NCBI GenBank assembly: GCA_963728855.1
Contig: CAVSLN010000001.1
Coordinates: 248,001-312,000 of the forward strand
Reading direction: 5' to 3'
Source: AC-43 sp963728855
GTDB lineage: Bacteria > Actinomycetota > Actinomycetes > Mycobacteriales > Micromonosporaceae
DNA length: 64,000 bases
Shown: piece by piece, positions 18,029 to 27,994 of the stretch
Layout of the letters: every line of letters begins with the position of its first letter
How positions within the stretch are numbered: the first letter of the stretch is position 1
Translations under genes and position numbers: made by a program
Notes under the pieces: generated by a model
The model's input: the letters and a program-made list of their open reading frames with translations, nothing else
Told to the model about the DNA's origin: nothing
Databases searched by the model: none

Positions 18029-19759
18029 TCAGCCCACGAGGAGCTGATGGGTGGCCAGCTCGCGGTAGAGGGGGCTGGTGCCGGTCAGCTCGTCGTGCCG
18101 GCCGGTCGCGACCACCCGACCGCCCTCCACCACGACGATCTGGTCGGCATCGACCACAGTGGACAGTCGATGGGCGATGATCAGGAGGGTACGGTCGACC
18201 GCGACCGCGTCGATCGCCAGCCGTAACGCGGCTTCGTTGCGGGCGTCGAGGTTGCTGGTCGGCTCGTCGAGCAGCAGGATCGGCGGGGCGGCCAGGAGGG
18301 TACGGGCGATCGCCAGCCGCTGCCTCTCCCCACCCGACAGCAGCACCCCGCCCTCGCCGACCGGCGCGTCGAGCCCGAGCGGGGTACGCCCGACGATCTC
18401 GGTCAGGTTCACCGTGTCGAGCACGGTCAGCATCTGCGCCTCGGTCGCGTCCGGCACGGTCAGCCGCAGGTTCTCCCGGATCGTCCCGGCGAGCACCGGC
18501 GCCTCCTGCTCGACGTACCCGAGGTGCCCGCGTAGCTCCTCCCGGGACATGTCCCGGATGTCCATCCCGCCGACCCGTACCGTCCCGGCGCTCACCTCGT
18601 AGAAGCGCTCCACCAGCGCCAGTACCGTCGACTTGCCCGCACCGGACGGCCCGACCAGCGCGGTCCGGGTCCCGTACGGGACGGCGAAGCTCACGTCACG
18701 CAGCACCGGCTCGCCGTCGGGGTAGGCGAACGTCACCCGGTCGAGCTCGATGGCCGTACCCCGGCGGGCTGGCCGCGCGCCGGGCGCCGGAGCGTCCGCC
18801 GCGTCCTCGGCCGGGATCTCGAACATCTCCTCGATGCGCTCCAGCGCGCCGAGCCCCGTCTGTAACTGCGTGTACGCGTTCAGCGCCTGGCCCAGCGGCA
18901 TGATCATGAAGAACAGGAACAGGATGAAGGCGACCAGGTCACCGATGCTGATCGTGCCGCTCGCGACCCGGCTGCCGCCCACGCCCACGACGAGCAGGAA
19001 CGCGCCCTGGACCGCGATCTGGCTGGCCGGCCCGACGAGGGCGTTGAGGCGGGCCATCCGCATCCCGGCCCGGTACGCGTCCTGGGCGGCGCCGGTCACC
19101 CCTTGGGTCTCCCGCGTCTGGGCGTTGCTGGCGCGGATGGTCCGGGCCGCGCTGATCGCGCGCTCCACGGCCGAGGTCATCTCGCCGATCCGGATCTGGG
19201 CCTGCTTGGCGGCGGGCCGGACCCGGCGAGCGAAGACCAGCGCGATGACGAGCCCGGCGGCCACCCCGACGGCGGTCACCGCGAACAGCAGCGGGTCGAT
19301 GAGGATCATGCCGACCGTCGCGCCGACCACCATCACCCCGCCGGTGACGGTCTCGAACAGCCCGGCGGTCACCACGGCCCGCAGCAGCGTCGTGTCCGCC
19401 CCGACCCGGGAGAGCAGGTCGCCGGTACGGCGCTGGTCGTACTCCGTGATGGGCAGCCGTAACAGGTGTGCGGTCAGCCGTCGCCGCGCGGACAGCACCA
19501 GACCCTCAGCGGTACGGGCGAGCAGGTAGTCACGGGTGCCGTCCAGCGCGGCGGCACCGAGCAGCACGGCGATGAGCAGCCAGACCCAGCCCCAGACGGC
19601 GGAGTGCCCGACCCCGTTCAGCACGGTACGGGTCAGCAGCGGCTGCAACAGCGTCCCGCCCGCCCGCAGCAATGACAGCACCGCGACGAGCCCGAGCGTG
19701 GCCCGGTGCGCGCGCAGGTACGGCAGCATGGCGGACAGCCCGATCCGGCGGGTCGACAT
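18029..19759 (-). CDS. ABC transporter, fused permease and ATPase (exporter type)
   Basis: A 576-aa half-transporter. Residues about 15-310 are the six-helix exporter membrane domain, with an intracellular loop YDQRRTGDLLSRVGADT. The ATPase domain has Walker A GPSGAGKST, signature LSGGERQRLAIART, Walker B ILLLDEPTSNLD and switch His in IAHRLSTV. It likely acts as a homodimer exporting lipids, drugs or peptides. The start ATG 19759 is preceded by a leaderless-type -10. A long inverted repeat lies about 120 bp upstream of the start. Confidence 0.9.
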   Translation of the reverse strand: MSTRRIGLSAMLPYLRAHRATLGLVAVLSLLRAGGTLLQPLLTRTVLNGVGHSAVWGWVWLLIAVLLGAAALDGTRDYLLARTAEGLVLSARRRLTAHLLRLPITEYDQRRTGDLLSRVGADTTLLRAVVTAGLFETVTGGVMVVGATVGMILIDPLLFAVTAVGVAAGLVIALVFARRVRPAAKQAQIRIGEMTSAVERAISAARTIRASNAQTRETQGVTGAAQDAYRAGMRMARLNALVGPASQIAVQGAFLLVVGVGGSRVASGTISIGDLVAFILFLFFMIMPLGQALNAYTQLQTGLGALERIEEMFEIPAEDAADAPAPGARPARRGTAIELDRVTFAYPDGEPVLRDVSFAVPYGTRTALVGPSGAGKSTVLALVERFYEVSAGTVRVGGMDIRDMSREELRGHLGYVEQEAPVLAGTIRENLRLTVPDATEAQMLTVLDTVNLTEIVGRTPLGLDAPVGEGGVLLSGGERQRLAIARTLLAAPPILLLDEPTSNLDARNEAALRLAIDAVAVDRTLLIIAHRLSTVVDADQIVVVEGGRVVATGRHDELTGTSPLYRELATHQLLVG

Positions 19760-19766
19760 GGCATCG

Positions 19767-19772
19767 AGCCTA
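19767..19772 (-). promoter_or_regulatory. -10 element TAGGCT, leaderless promoter of ABC exporter
   Basis: On the minus strand TAGGCT is followed by 7 nt and ATG 19759. There is no Shine-Dalgarno. Confidence 0.4.
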
Positions 19773-19876
19773 CGAACCCGATCCTGAGAAACCGCTCGGG
19801 CCAGATCCGTGCGCGGGCCGGGTCCAGGTCTCCGCGCGGCCCGTCCCCTCCGTGGGGCGGGTGCCTTTGCGCGGCG

Positions 19877-19916
19877 CTACACAGTATGCGGACAAAGATG
19901 TCGGCACACTGTGTAG
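19877..19916. promoter_or_regulatory. 40-bp inverted repeat upstream of ABC exporter
   Basis: Outer arms CTACACAGT (19877-19885) and ACTGTGTAG (19908-19916) match perfectly; inner arms TGC/GCA and GACA/TGTC continue the symmetry around a 4-nt loop, so 16 of 18 pairs match. It lies upstream of the ABC gene and downstream of the TIGR03086-type gene. Without a T tract it looks more like an operator for a dimeric regulator than a terminator, though it could form a hairpin. Confidence 0.55.
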
Positions 19917-19979
19917 GACGCTGCGAGACTCCCCGGCCCGAGCACGCCGGCGGGCGCGGGGCGCGGCGGGTCAGGACCG

Positions 19980-20594
19980 TCAGCGGTACGGGTCCCGGCC
20001 GAGGAGCGCGACCAGCCGGTCACCCGGCACGGCCCCGGCCGGTACGGCGACGGGTGCGGCGAACCGGCCCGGCCGGTCCCCGGCCGTGACGAAGTACGGC
20101 AGCAGCTCGATCAGCTCCTCGGCGAGCGCGGCCGGGATCGGGCGGCCCGGTCCGCAGGCGCGGGCCACGTCCCACCCGTGCACGGCGACCTCGATCGCGC
20201 CGGTACTCGTGACGATGCCCGTCGACAGCGGGAGACCGGCGATGGACACCACGTCGTGGCGACCGTTCGCCGTCCAGGAACCGATCATCCGGCAGGCCCG
20301 GTTGCGTAGCCTGGCGACCGGGTCGACGGACGGGTCGAGACCGGGGTCCAGGTCGCGGTCACGGTCACGGTCACGGTTGAGGTCGACCCGGCCGATGTCG
20401 ATGGCCTCGCACAGCGCGAGCAGCGAGTCGTTCATGTGGGCCAGCAGGGCGCGCAGGTCCCAGCCGCGGCAGGGAGTGCGGCGCGACATGGCGTGCGCCG
20501 TCACCAGGTACAGGCTGCCGAGCGTGTAGCTGACCGCGCGCTCCAGCAGCGTGATCCCCTCGACCGCGGCGTCCCTTGTTCGGTTGTCGGTCAT
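19980..20594 (-). CDS. TIGR03086/maleylpyruvate isomerase-type metal-binding protein
   Basis: A 204-aa protein of the DinB-like four-helix fold. Metal-ligand positions are suggested by TPCRGWDLRALLAHMNDSL (His) and EVAVHGWDVARACG (His). Many relatives are thiol-dependent enzymes of unknown substrate. A short Asp-rich repeat (DRDRDRDLDPGLDP) is encoded by tandem 6-bp units near 20355. It starts 13 nt after the ECF sigma stop, so the two are probably an operon. Confidence 0.75.
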   Translation of the reverse strand: MTDNRTRDAAVEGITLLERAVSYTLGSLYLVTAHAMSRRTPCRGWDLRALLAHMNDSLLALCEAIDIGRVDLNRDRDRDRDLDPGLDPSVDPVARLRNRACRMIGSWTANGRHDVVSIAGLPLSTGIVTSTGAIEVAVHGWDVARACGPGRPIPAALAEELIELLPYFVTAGDRPGRFAAPVAVPAGAVPGDRLVALLGRDPYR

Positions 20595-20607
20595 CGTGGC
20601 GGTCCGG

Positions 20608-21603
20608 TCAGCCGGCCGGCGCGTGGGCCGGCAGGCTCTCGGGCAGGCCGAAGGTCCGGAACAGGCTCACGTCGAAGAAGCATGCGACGTGCGTGACAGC
20701 TCCATCGCGGACAGTGAGTACGGGCAGGTTGAACGGCCGGTACACGCAGTCCTCGTCCCGCATGTAGAGCCCGAAGGCCGGCTGGCCGTTGGCCGACGTG
20801 GGCACCAGCCGCATGTCGCCGGGGCCCTCGGCCGGGCACTGGGTGTCGATGAGCCGGGCGATCGTCTCGGCGCCCTGGTACCAGCCGACGAACGGTGGCA
20901 TCTCCCAGACGGCGTCCTTGGTGAACAGCTCGACGATCGCTGAAATGTCCTTGTCCTCGAACGCGGCGACGAACCGGTCGAGCAGCTGACGCCGCTCCGC
21001 GTCGGTCGGCTCAGTCACCTCGTCCTCGGCGGGAGCGGCCTGCTCCAGCTGCGCGTGGGCCCGTTGCAGCATGCTGTTGACCGCCGCCGTCGTGGTGTCG
21101 AGCACCTCCGCGACCTCGGCGGCCCGCCAGCTCAGCACGTCGCGCAGGATCAGCACGGCGCGCTGCCGGGGCGGCAGGTGCTGCATCGCGGCGATGAGCG
21201 CGAGGCGGATGGTCTGCCGGTCGGCGACCACGGTGGCCGGATCGGTGCGCTCGGCGGCGACCATCGCGTCGGGTATCGGCTCCAGCCAGGGCACCGTGGG
21301 CTGCTCGACCAGCGCGTCGGACGGGTCGATGCTCGGCGCGCCGAGGCCGGTCGGCAGCGGGCGCCGGCTCCGGCTCTCCAGCGCGGTCAGGCAGGCGCGG
21401 GTGGCGATGCGGTGCAGCCAGGTACGCAGCGAGGAGCGCCCCTCGAACCGGTCGTACGAGCGCCACGCCCGCAGGTACGTCTCCTGCACGAGGTCCTCGG
21501 CGTCGTGTACCGAGCCGAGCATCCGGTAGCAGTGCGCCAGCAGCTCGCGCCGGAACGGGTCGGCCAGCCGCAGGAAGTCCTCGTCCACCGTGGTGCCTGT
21601 CAT
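20608..21603 (-). CDS. ECF sigma factor with C-terminal SnoaL-like domain (SigX5/TIGR02960 type)
   Basis: A 331-aa protein. Sigma region 2 (residues about 8-75: LADPFRRELLAHCYRMLG, DLVQETYLRAWRSYDRFEG) and region 4 (LPPRQRAVLILRDVLSWRA, then AEVLDTTTAAVNSMLQRAHA) are followed by a SnoaL/NTF2-like domain from about residue 205 (LLDRFVAAFEDKDISAIVEL). In such sigma factors the extra domain replaces a separate anti-sigma factor and tunes activity. The start at 21603 has GGAGGA 7 nt upstream; ATG 21618 is the alternative. Confidence 0.85.
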   Translation of the reverse strand: MTGTTVDEDFLRLADPFRRELLAHCYRMLGSVHDAEDLVQETYLRAWRSYDRFEGRSSLRTWLHRIATRACLTALESRSRRPLPTGLGAPSIDPSDALVEQPTVPWLEPIPDAMVAAERTDPATVVADRQTIRLALIAAMQHLPPRQRAVLILRDVLSWRAAEVAEVLDTTTAAVNSMLQRAHAQLEQAAPAEDEVTEPTDAERRQLLDRFVAAFEDKDISAIVELFTKDAVWEMPPFVGWYQGAETIARLIDTQCPAEGPGDMRLVPTSANGQPAFGLYMRDEDCVYRPFNLPVLTVRDGAVTHVACFFDVSLFRTFGLPESLPAHAPAG

Positions 21604-21732
21604 GGCCTGATCCTCCATCTCCCCGGACGCCGTCACCAGTACAGACGGGCACCGGACGGGAAACTCATCGCTTCCGGCGGGAGCCGGCGTACTGCGCGGA
21701 CTGACCGATAACGCGGGCTTCACCGTGGGCGG

Positions 21733-22182
21733 GTGACGGCGGCTCACCCCGCGCCGCCGAACCCTTTCGGCATGAAGGACGAGAAGGCCGCCGTCACCGG
21801 GGCGGTGCCGTCCGACGCGTTCACCGCCCGGGTCGGCGTACGGGCCGCGGTGGACGAGGTCGAGGCGCGCGAGGCGGCCGAGGCGGTACTCGGGACCCTG
21901 GCCGAGCGGCTCCCGGCCGACCAGGTCGAGCGCCTGCTGGCCCGGCTGCCGGTCACGCTGCACCCGGCACTGCGCGGCGCGATGGTCGGCGCGGCGCCCC
22001 GGATGGGCCGGGACGAGTTCGTCGGCCGGGTGGCGCGGCGTACCGGGGCGCCGGCCGAGGATGCCTGCGAGTACGTCCGCGCCGTACTCGCCACGCTCCG
22101 GGAGAGCGTCACCGAGGAGGAGTTCTTCGACCTGACCGTACAGTTGCCGGACGAGTACCGGACGCTGCTCATCGAGGCGTAA
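21733..22182 (+). CDS. DUF2267 protein
   Basis: Up to 149 aa. The sequence shows the two helical halves typical of DUF2267: AVLGTLAERLPADQVERLLARLP, then FVGRVARRTGAPAEDACEYV and ATLRESVTEEEFFDL. Function unknown; relatives are stress-associated. The start may be GTG 21733 or ATG 21772, as neither has a clear ribosome binding site. It is divergent from the ECF sigma gene, which may control it (inference). Confidence 0.75.
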   Translation: MTAAHPAPPNPFGMKDEKAAVTGAVPSDAFTARVGVRAAVDEVEAREAAEAVLGTLAERLPADQVERLLARLPVTLHPALRGAMVGAAPRMGRDEFVGRVARRTGAPAEDACEYVRAVLATLRESVTEEEFFDLTVQLPDEYRTLLIEA

Positions 22183-22304
22183 CCGGCGTAAGGCCACCTG
22201 CCGCGCGAAGCGGTCCCCCCGCGACCCGATCCACCGTTCGGGCATGCCCTCGTGGACGAGGACCCTGCCCGGATGGGAGGGTGCGTACGGGCCCGCGCCA
22301 GGGC

Positions 22305-22310
22305 TAAGAT
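22305..22310 (+). promoter_or_regulatory. -10 element TAAGAT upstream of the beta-glucosidase operon
   Basis: A good -10 hexamer lies 35 nt before ATG 22346, leaving a short 5' leader that contains the GAAGGGTGGG ribosome binding site. The -35 is not clear. Confidence 0.4.
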
Positions 22311-22345
22311 GCGAGCCACTCTCATCTTCGCCGAAGGGTGGGCCG

Positions 22346-23791
<1,446 letters not shown>

Positions 23792-23795
<4 letters not shown>

Positions 23796-25054
23796 CCACG
23801 ACGGACGCCCCGGCCGCGTTGGCGGAGCCAACTGCCCGGGTCCGCGGGCGCTGGGTCGGGCTGCTCGTGCTGGCCAACCTCGGCGTGTTCATGGCCTTCT
23901 TCACGCCGATCCAGGTGCTGCTGCCGCAGCAGGTGGCGGCGATCGACCCGGCGCACAAGGAGGCCATGCTCGGCTGGGTCACCGCGCTCGGCGCACTGGC
24001 CGCCGTCGTGGTCAACCCGTTGGCCGGCGCGCTGTCCGACCGCACGTCGCTGCGGTTGGGTGGGCGGGCCTACGGGCGCCGGCACGTCTGGACGCTGGGC
24101 GGCGCGCTGCTGGGCGCGGTTTCCTTGGGGGTACTGGCCCGCCAGCACACCATCCTCGGCGTGGCGGTCGGCTGGGTGCTCGCCCAGGCGTGCTTCAACA
24201 CGATGCTCGCCACGCTGACCGCGGCGGTACCCGACCGGGTGCCCGTCGCCCAGCGCGGCGGCGTGTCCGGCTGGGTGGGTATCCCGCAGGTGCTCGGGCT
24301 CGTTCTCGGCGTCGTGCTGGTGACCGCGGTGGTGTCGGGCAACGCCAACGGGTACGGCGCGGTGGCGATCGCGGTGGTCCTGCTCGCCCTGCCGTTCGCG
24401 CTCAGCACCCCGGACGACCCGTTGCCTCCGGAGTACCGGGCGCCGCTGCGGTTGCGCGCGATCCTCGCCGGCATGTGGGTCAGCCCGCGCCGGCACCCGG
24501 ACTTCGCCTGGGCCTGGGGCACCCGCTTCCTCGTGCAGCTGGGCAACGCTTTGGGCACCCTGTACCTGCTCTACTTCCTGACCGACAAGGTGCGCTACCG
24601 CGACCCTGCGACCGGCCTGCTGATCCTGATCCTGGTCTACACCGCCGCCCTCACCGCGACGACCGTGCTCGCCGGGCGCCGGTCGGACCGTACCGGCCAG
24701 CGCAAGGTGTTCGTCATCTGGTCCGGCATCGTGATGGCGGCGGCGGCCGCGATCCTCGCCGGGTGGCCCACCTGGCCCGGGGCGATCGTCGCGGCGGCCG
24801 TACTCGGTGCCGGGTACGGCGTCTACGTGGCCGTCGACAACGCACTCATCACCCAGGTGCTGCCGACGGCGGGCGACCGCGCCAAGGACCTGGGCGTGAT
24901 CAATATCGCCAGCTCCGCGCCGCAGGTACTCGGGCCGGCGCTGTCCGCCCCGGTCGTCGTGTACCTCGGCGGCTACCCGACCCTGTACGCGCTCACCGCC
25001 GTCGTCACCCTGCTGGGAAGCGTCCTCGTGCTCCGGATCCGCTCGGTGCCGTAA
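23792..25054 (+). CDS. MFS transporter, probably sugar/glucoside uptake
   Basis: A 420-aa protein with 12 membrane segments, the MFS signature loop NPLAGALSDRTSLRLGGRAYG between helices 2 and 3, and a matching loop AGRRSDRTGQRKVF in the second half. It resembles the MFS/GPH-like permeases found next to glycosidases. The ATG overlaps the beta-glucosidase stop, so the two are translationally coupled and probably import and cleave beta-glucosides (inference). Confidence 0.85.
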
Positions 25055-25130
25055 GGCTTCGGGTTACTCCGAACTGGACGAACAGGGACTCGACGGGCGA
25101 GTCCGGTGCCGAAGGAAAGAGTCTTCAGCC

Positions 25131-25466
25131 CTAACGCCGGGCAGCGCGAAGCGCGTTGCGCAGGGCCACCTCCACCTCAGCAGGAAGATCCTCCTCTGGC
25201 GACCAGTGTCCCTGCGCCTGGACCCATCTGCGCATTGACTCCACGCGGTTGATCTCCGGTTGCGGGTCGCGCCCTTCTTCCGTGGCAGCCAGAGCCCTCG
25301 CCGCCGCGAGCTTCCAGGCCGCGATCGCATCTTTTCGGCTGCTGACCTGGGTTCGATGCCAGTCGTCAAGGCGCTGCTGTGCCTCGCTGAGCGCGGCGGT
25401 GGCGGCCGCGAGACTGCTGGCGAAGTACCGGTCCAGTTCGTCACGAGCGATGTCGGCGTCGTCCAT
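25131..25466 (-). CDS. Hypothetical protein, 111 aa, helical
   Basis: No recognised family. The sequence is almost all helix-forming, with a probable coiled coil from residue 5 to 60 (DELDRYFASSLAAATAALSE; AQQRLDDWHR) and a charged C-terminus EVEVALRNALRAARR. The start ATG 25466 is chosen; an upstream GTG at 25515 would add a Pro-rich tail. It stands alone on the minus strand at the edge of the less GC-rich island. Confidence 0.5.
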   Translation of the reverse strand: MDDADIARDELDRYFASSLAAATAALSEAQQRLDDWHRTQVSSRKDAIAAWKLAAARALAATEEGRDPQPEINRVESMRRWVQAQGHWSPEEDLPAEVEVALRNALRAARR

Positions 25467-25587
25467 GACCCGCAGGCTACCGGGCGGGGGGTCGTCCGGC
25501 GCGCTATGGTACCGGACGTGGGCGGCGTCGCTGCCTCGTCGGTGGTCGAATGTTGACCGTCGCACTTATGGACAAGAGAGAGCCGAA

Positions 25588-26244
25588 TTGACCGAGACGA
25601 CTATCCGGGAAAGTCTCCGTTCCGATGTGGAGACGTTGTGGAACTATCACGACATGCAGCACGAGCTGCATCCATGTGATGTCGGAATCGGACTCGGTAG
25701 TCATGACCTCGGCGTTGCGGTCGTCGTTGTCGAACTGTTCCACCGGGGAATGTTTCCCCGTATCGTCTTTACTGGCGCGAACGCTCCCACCACCATTGAT
25801 CGTTTTCCCCGGGGGGAGGCGGTCCACTATCGGGAGTACGCCCTCGACCACGGTGTGCCGGCCGAGGCCGTGCTGATCGAGACCCAGGCGACGAACACGG
25901 CAGAAAATCTCACCCTGACTCGGGACGTGCTTGCCAAACACGGCGTTGAGCCGCGTTCAGTGGTGCTCATGTCGCGGCCGTACCAGCAACGGCGCGCGTT
26001 CGCCACGTGCAAGAAGGTATGGCCCGAGGTGGAGGTGCTGTGTGCCTCCCGGCCGCTGTCGCTTGAAGATTACGTGGTGAGTATTGGCGACGTGAAGCGG
26101 GTCATTGACATGCTCGTCGGAGATACGCAACGCATCGAGGAATACGCAAGACGGGGATACGCGATTCCCCAGGAGGTTCCCGCAGATGTCCGGGCGGCTT
26201 ATGACCGCCTTGTTGACGCAGGGTTCACGAGCCGACTTCTGTAG
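25588..26244 (+). CDS. YdcF/SanA-like DUF218 protein
   Basis: A 218-aa protein. DUF218 features are GIGLGSHDLGVAVVVVELF, IVFTGAN, and the conserved pair IETQATNTAENL and VVLMSRPYQQRRAFATC. No membrane segment is present, so this is a cytosolic YdcF-type form. A role in envelope or nucleotide-sugar metabolism is assumed for the family but the substrate is unknown. It starts at TTG 25588 after AGAGAG. Codon use is less GC3-biased than flanking operons, suggesting the start of a transferred island. Confidence 0.8.
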   Translation: MTETTIRESLRSDVETLWNYHDMQHELHPCDVGIGLGSHDLGVAVVVVELFHRGMFPRIVFTGANAPTTIDRFPRGEAVHYREYALDHGVPAEAVLIETQATNTAENLTLTRDVLAKHGVEPRSVVLMSRPYQQRRAFATCKKVWPEVEVLCASRPLSLEDYVVSIGDVKRVIDMLVGDTQRIEEYARRGYAIPQEVPADVRAAYDRLVDAGFTSRLL

Positions 26245-26252
26245 TCGGCCTT

Positions 26253-27305
26253 CTACCACTTGGGCAGGCCCGAACCTACGCCCATGCGCCCGCTCAGTTC
26301 GATTGCGAGACGCGGTGGGCGAGGGCGGGCCAAGATCTCGCGGACGATCATCCGCGACAGCCTGTGATATCGCACCTGGTCCGGTCCGACCTGTTCGGCG
26401 TCGAGCAACGCGGTCAAAGCGTCGTCGATCCGATTCCAGCGGGCGTACGCCCGCGAGGTTTCGATGGCGTGGCGCACCCGGCGCTCGACCGGCAAGGCCG
26501 ATGTGTCCAATGACGGGGCAATCTCGATTGCCCGCTGTACGTCGCCGAACTCCATCGCCACGCAGACTTGGTGGATCTTTACGTTCGTCGGCCCGAATGC
26601 TGTCCAGACGTAGTTTCGATCGACGGCGAGACGCGCGGCGGACGCCTCAGCTTCGTCGATGTGGGTGTCGGCAGACGCCCGGTCGTCGTCGCGAGCGGCG
26701 GCAAGCGCGCACACCAGATGCAGGCTGCCATAGACGGAGAGCAACTGCGGTGTGGGCTGGACGAGTCGAGGTTCGAGGAACTGTGCGGTCGTCGATGCCA
26801 GTCCCCGCGCCTGCCCGTACTCGCCAATAGACAACAGGGCATGGGCAGCGGCGCGGCTGAGTGACCCGATGACCACGTGATCCTTGCTGGTGTTAGCCGC
26901 AGCGAGTCCTCTGCTGGCGGCGATCCAGGCAAGGTCGGCTTCGCCGAGCTTGGTCAAGAACAGCGTGGCGACCTGGTGGACGTAGGCGGCGAGAGCCTGC
27001 GCCCGTTGGCCGTCGGCGCCGCCATAGGCCCGGGTTGCGGTATGACAGTCGTGGACCAGGTACGGCAGTCGCCGGGCGAGCACGCCGTACTGCGACCGCT
27101 GGTACGTATCCCACACGTCGGCCACATCTCGCTTCAGCTCAGCCAACGGGGGCGGATCGTCCTCCGAGACGGTCACGGCGGCCGGGGTCAGGTGCCGGTA
27201 GTCGTGGAGTGCCGCGCGCAAGGCAGGAATGGTCAGCCGCCCGGACTCCTCTGACCAGTCGAACAGGCTGGGCTTGCCCGCCGACCCTGGCCCGACCCGG
27301 TACAT
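26253..27305 (-). CDS. XRE-type regulator C-terminal domain without its HTH
   Basis: A 350-aa, all-helical TPR-like domain identical in style to the C-terminal part of large actinobacterial XRE regulators (IPALRAALHDYRHLTP; AYVHQVATLFLTKLGEADLAWIAASRGL; AFGPTNVKIHQV). Those proteins normally begin with a helix-turn-helix of about 70 residues. Here the protein starts with MYRVGPGSAGKPSLFDW and the 141 nt upstream cannot encode an HTH in any frame. It is therefore a truncated regulator or a stand-alone sensor. It converges with the YdcF gene. Confidence 0.7.
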   Translation of the reverse strand: MYRVGPGSAGKPSLFDWSEESGRLTIPALRAALHDYRHLTPAAVTVSEDDPPPLAELKRDVADVWDTYQRSQYGVLARRLPYLVHDCHTATRAYGGADGQRAQALAAYVHQVATLFLTKLGEADLAWIAASRGLAAANTSKDHVVIGSLSRAAAHALLSIGEYGQARGLASTTAQFLEPRLVQPTPQLLSVYGSLHLVCALAAARDDDRASADTHIDEAEASAARLAVDRNYVWTAFGPTNVKIHQVCVAMEFGDVQRAIEIAPSLDTSALPVERRVRHAIETSRAYARWNRIDDALTALLDAEQVGPDQVRYHRLSRMIVREILARPRPPRLAIELSGRMGVGSGLPKW

Positions 27306-27446
27306 GGATTACCGGTTACGTCTCCCGCATCACCCTACCTTCGGTTGCCAGCGATTCACCTGCGGTTATCGATGCCGCCCACCAGGCCCGATCCGCAGAC
27401 CAATAGTGACGAGGCGGCCTCGGCCCACGGCAGCTGGAGGAACGGC

Positions 27447-27683
27447 ATGAGCTACGTCGTGACGGTCATCCTGGCACTGCTGCTTGGATTCCTGGCGGGC
27501 CTGCTGTCTTTCAAGGTGAAGAGCCGTTGGTGCTCGACATGCGGTGTCGTCAAGAGTTGCCCGACCTGCGCGGGGTGGGCGAAGTCCGCTGTCCCGCCCG
27601 GATCTGAGGAGGGGGCGTCGCCGGTAGCCGATCCGGCGAAACCGAACGCTGCGGGAGGGATGGCCCGGATGTACGGGCTGTGA
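27447..27683 (+). CDS. Small membrane protein with CxxC pair, 78 aa
   Basis: One membrane helix (YVVTVILALLLGFLAGLLSF) is followed by a zinc-ribbon-like WCSTCGVVKSCPTC and a flexible Pro/Ala/Gly tail. GGAGGAA precedes ATG 27447. It is the first of four co-directional genes (27447-29637) with short gaps, a probable operon. Function unknown; the four Cys may bind zinc or be redox active. Confidence 0.65.
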   Translation: MSYVVTVILALLLGFLAGLLSFKVKSRWCSTCGVVKSCPTCAGWAKSAVPPGSEEGASPVADPAKPNAAGGMARMYGL

Positions 27684-27710
27684 CAGGGCAACGGAAGGCA
27701 GGACAACGGC

Positions 27711-27962
27711 ATGACAGCGACGACGTACTACGCGACGACGGCCGATGAGCGGTTGGCCGAGGCGCAACGCACCCTCGATACGCACATCACCTCCAGTGCC
27801 ACCGGCCGCTGCTTGGCGTGCGGGACGCACGGCCCATGCCGACGACGAGAAATCGCTGTGTCGATGTTCTCCCGCACCTTGCGGCTACCCCGTCGTCAGC
27901 CGGGCGCGACGCGGCCGGAACTGGTTGGCGCCCGGCGACTCGGAGCGGGTGGGTTGGGCTGA
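27711..27962 (+). CDS. Small Cys-containing protein, 83 aa
   Basis: Cytosolic, with an N-terminal helix (ERLAEAQRTLDTHI), a GRCLACGTHGPCRRRE motif (three Cys) and a basic SRTLRLPRRQPGATRPELVG tail. I recall similar small proteins beside HTH regulators in Micromonosporaceae, function unknown. It starts 27 nt after the previous gene, with AGGACA upstream. Confidence 0.6.
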   Translation: MTATTYYATTADERLAEAQRTLDTHITSSATGRCLACGTHGPCRRREIAVSMFSRTLRLPRRQPGATRPELVGARRLGAGGLG

Positions 27963-27994
27963 CCGGTGACCTGCCTTGATCGGAAGGGTGAGAT

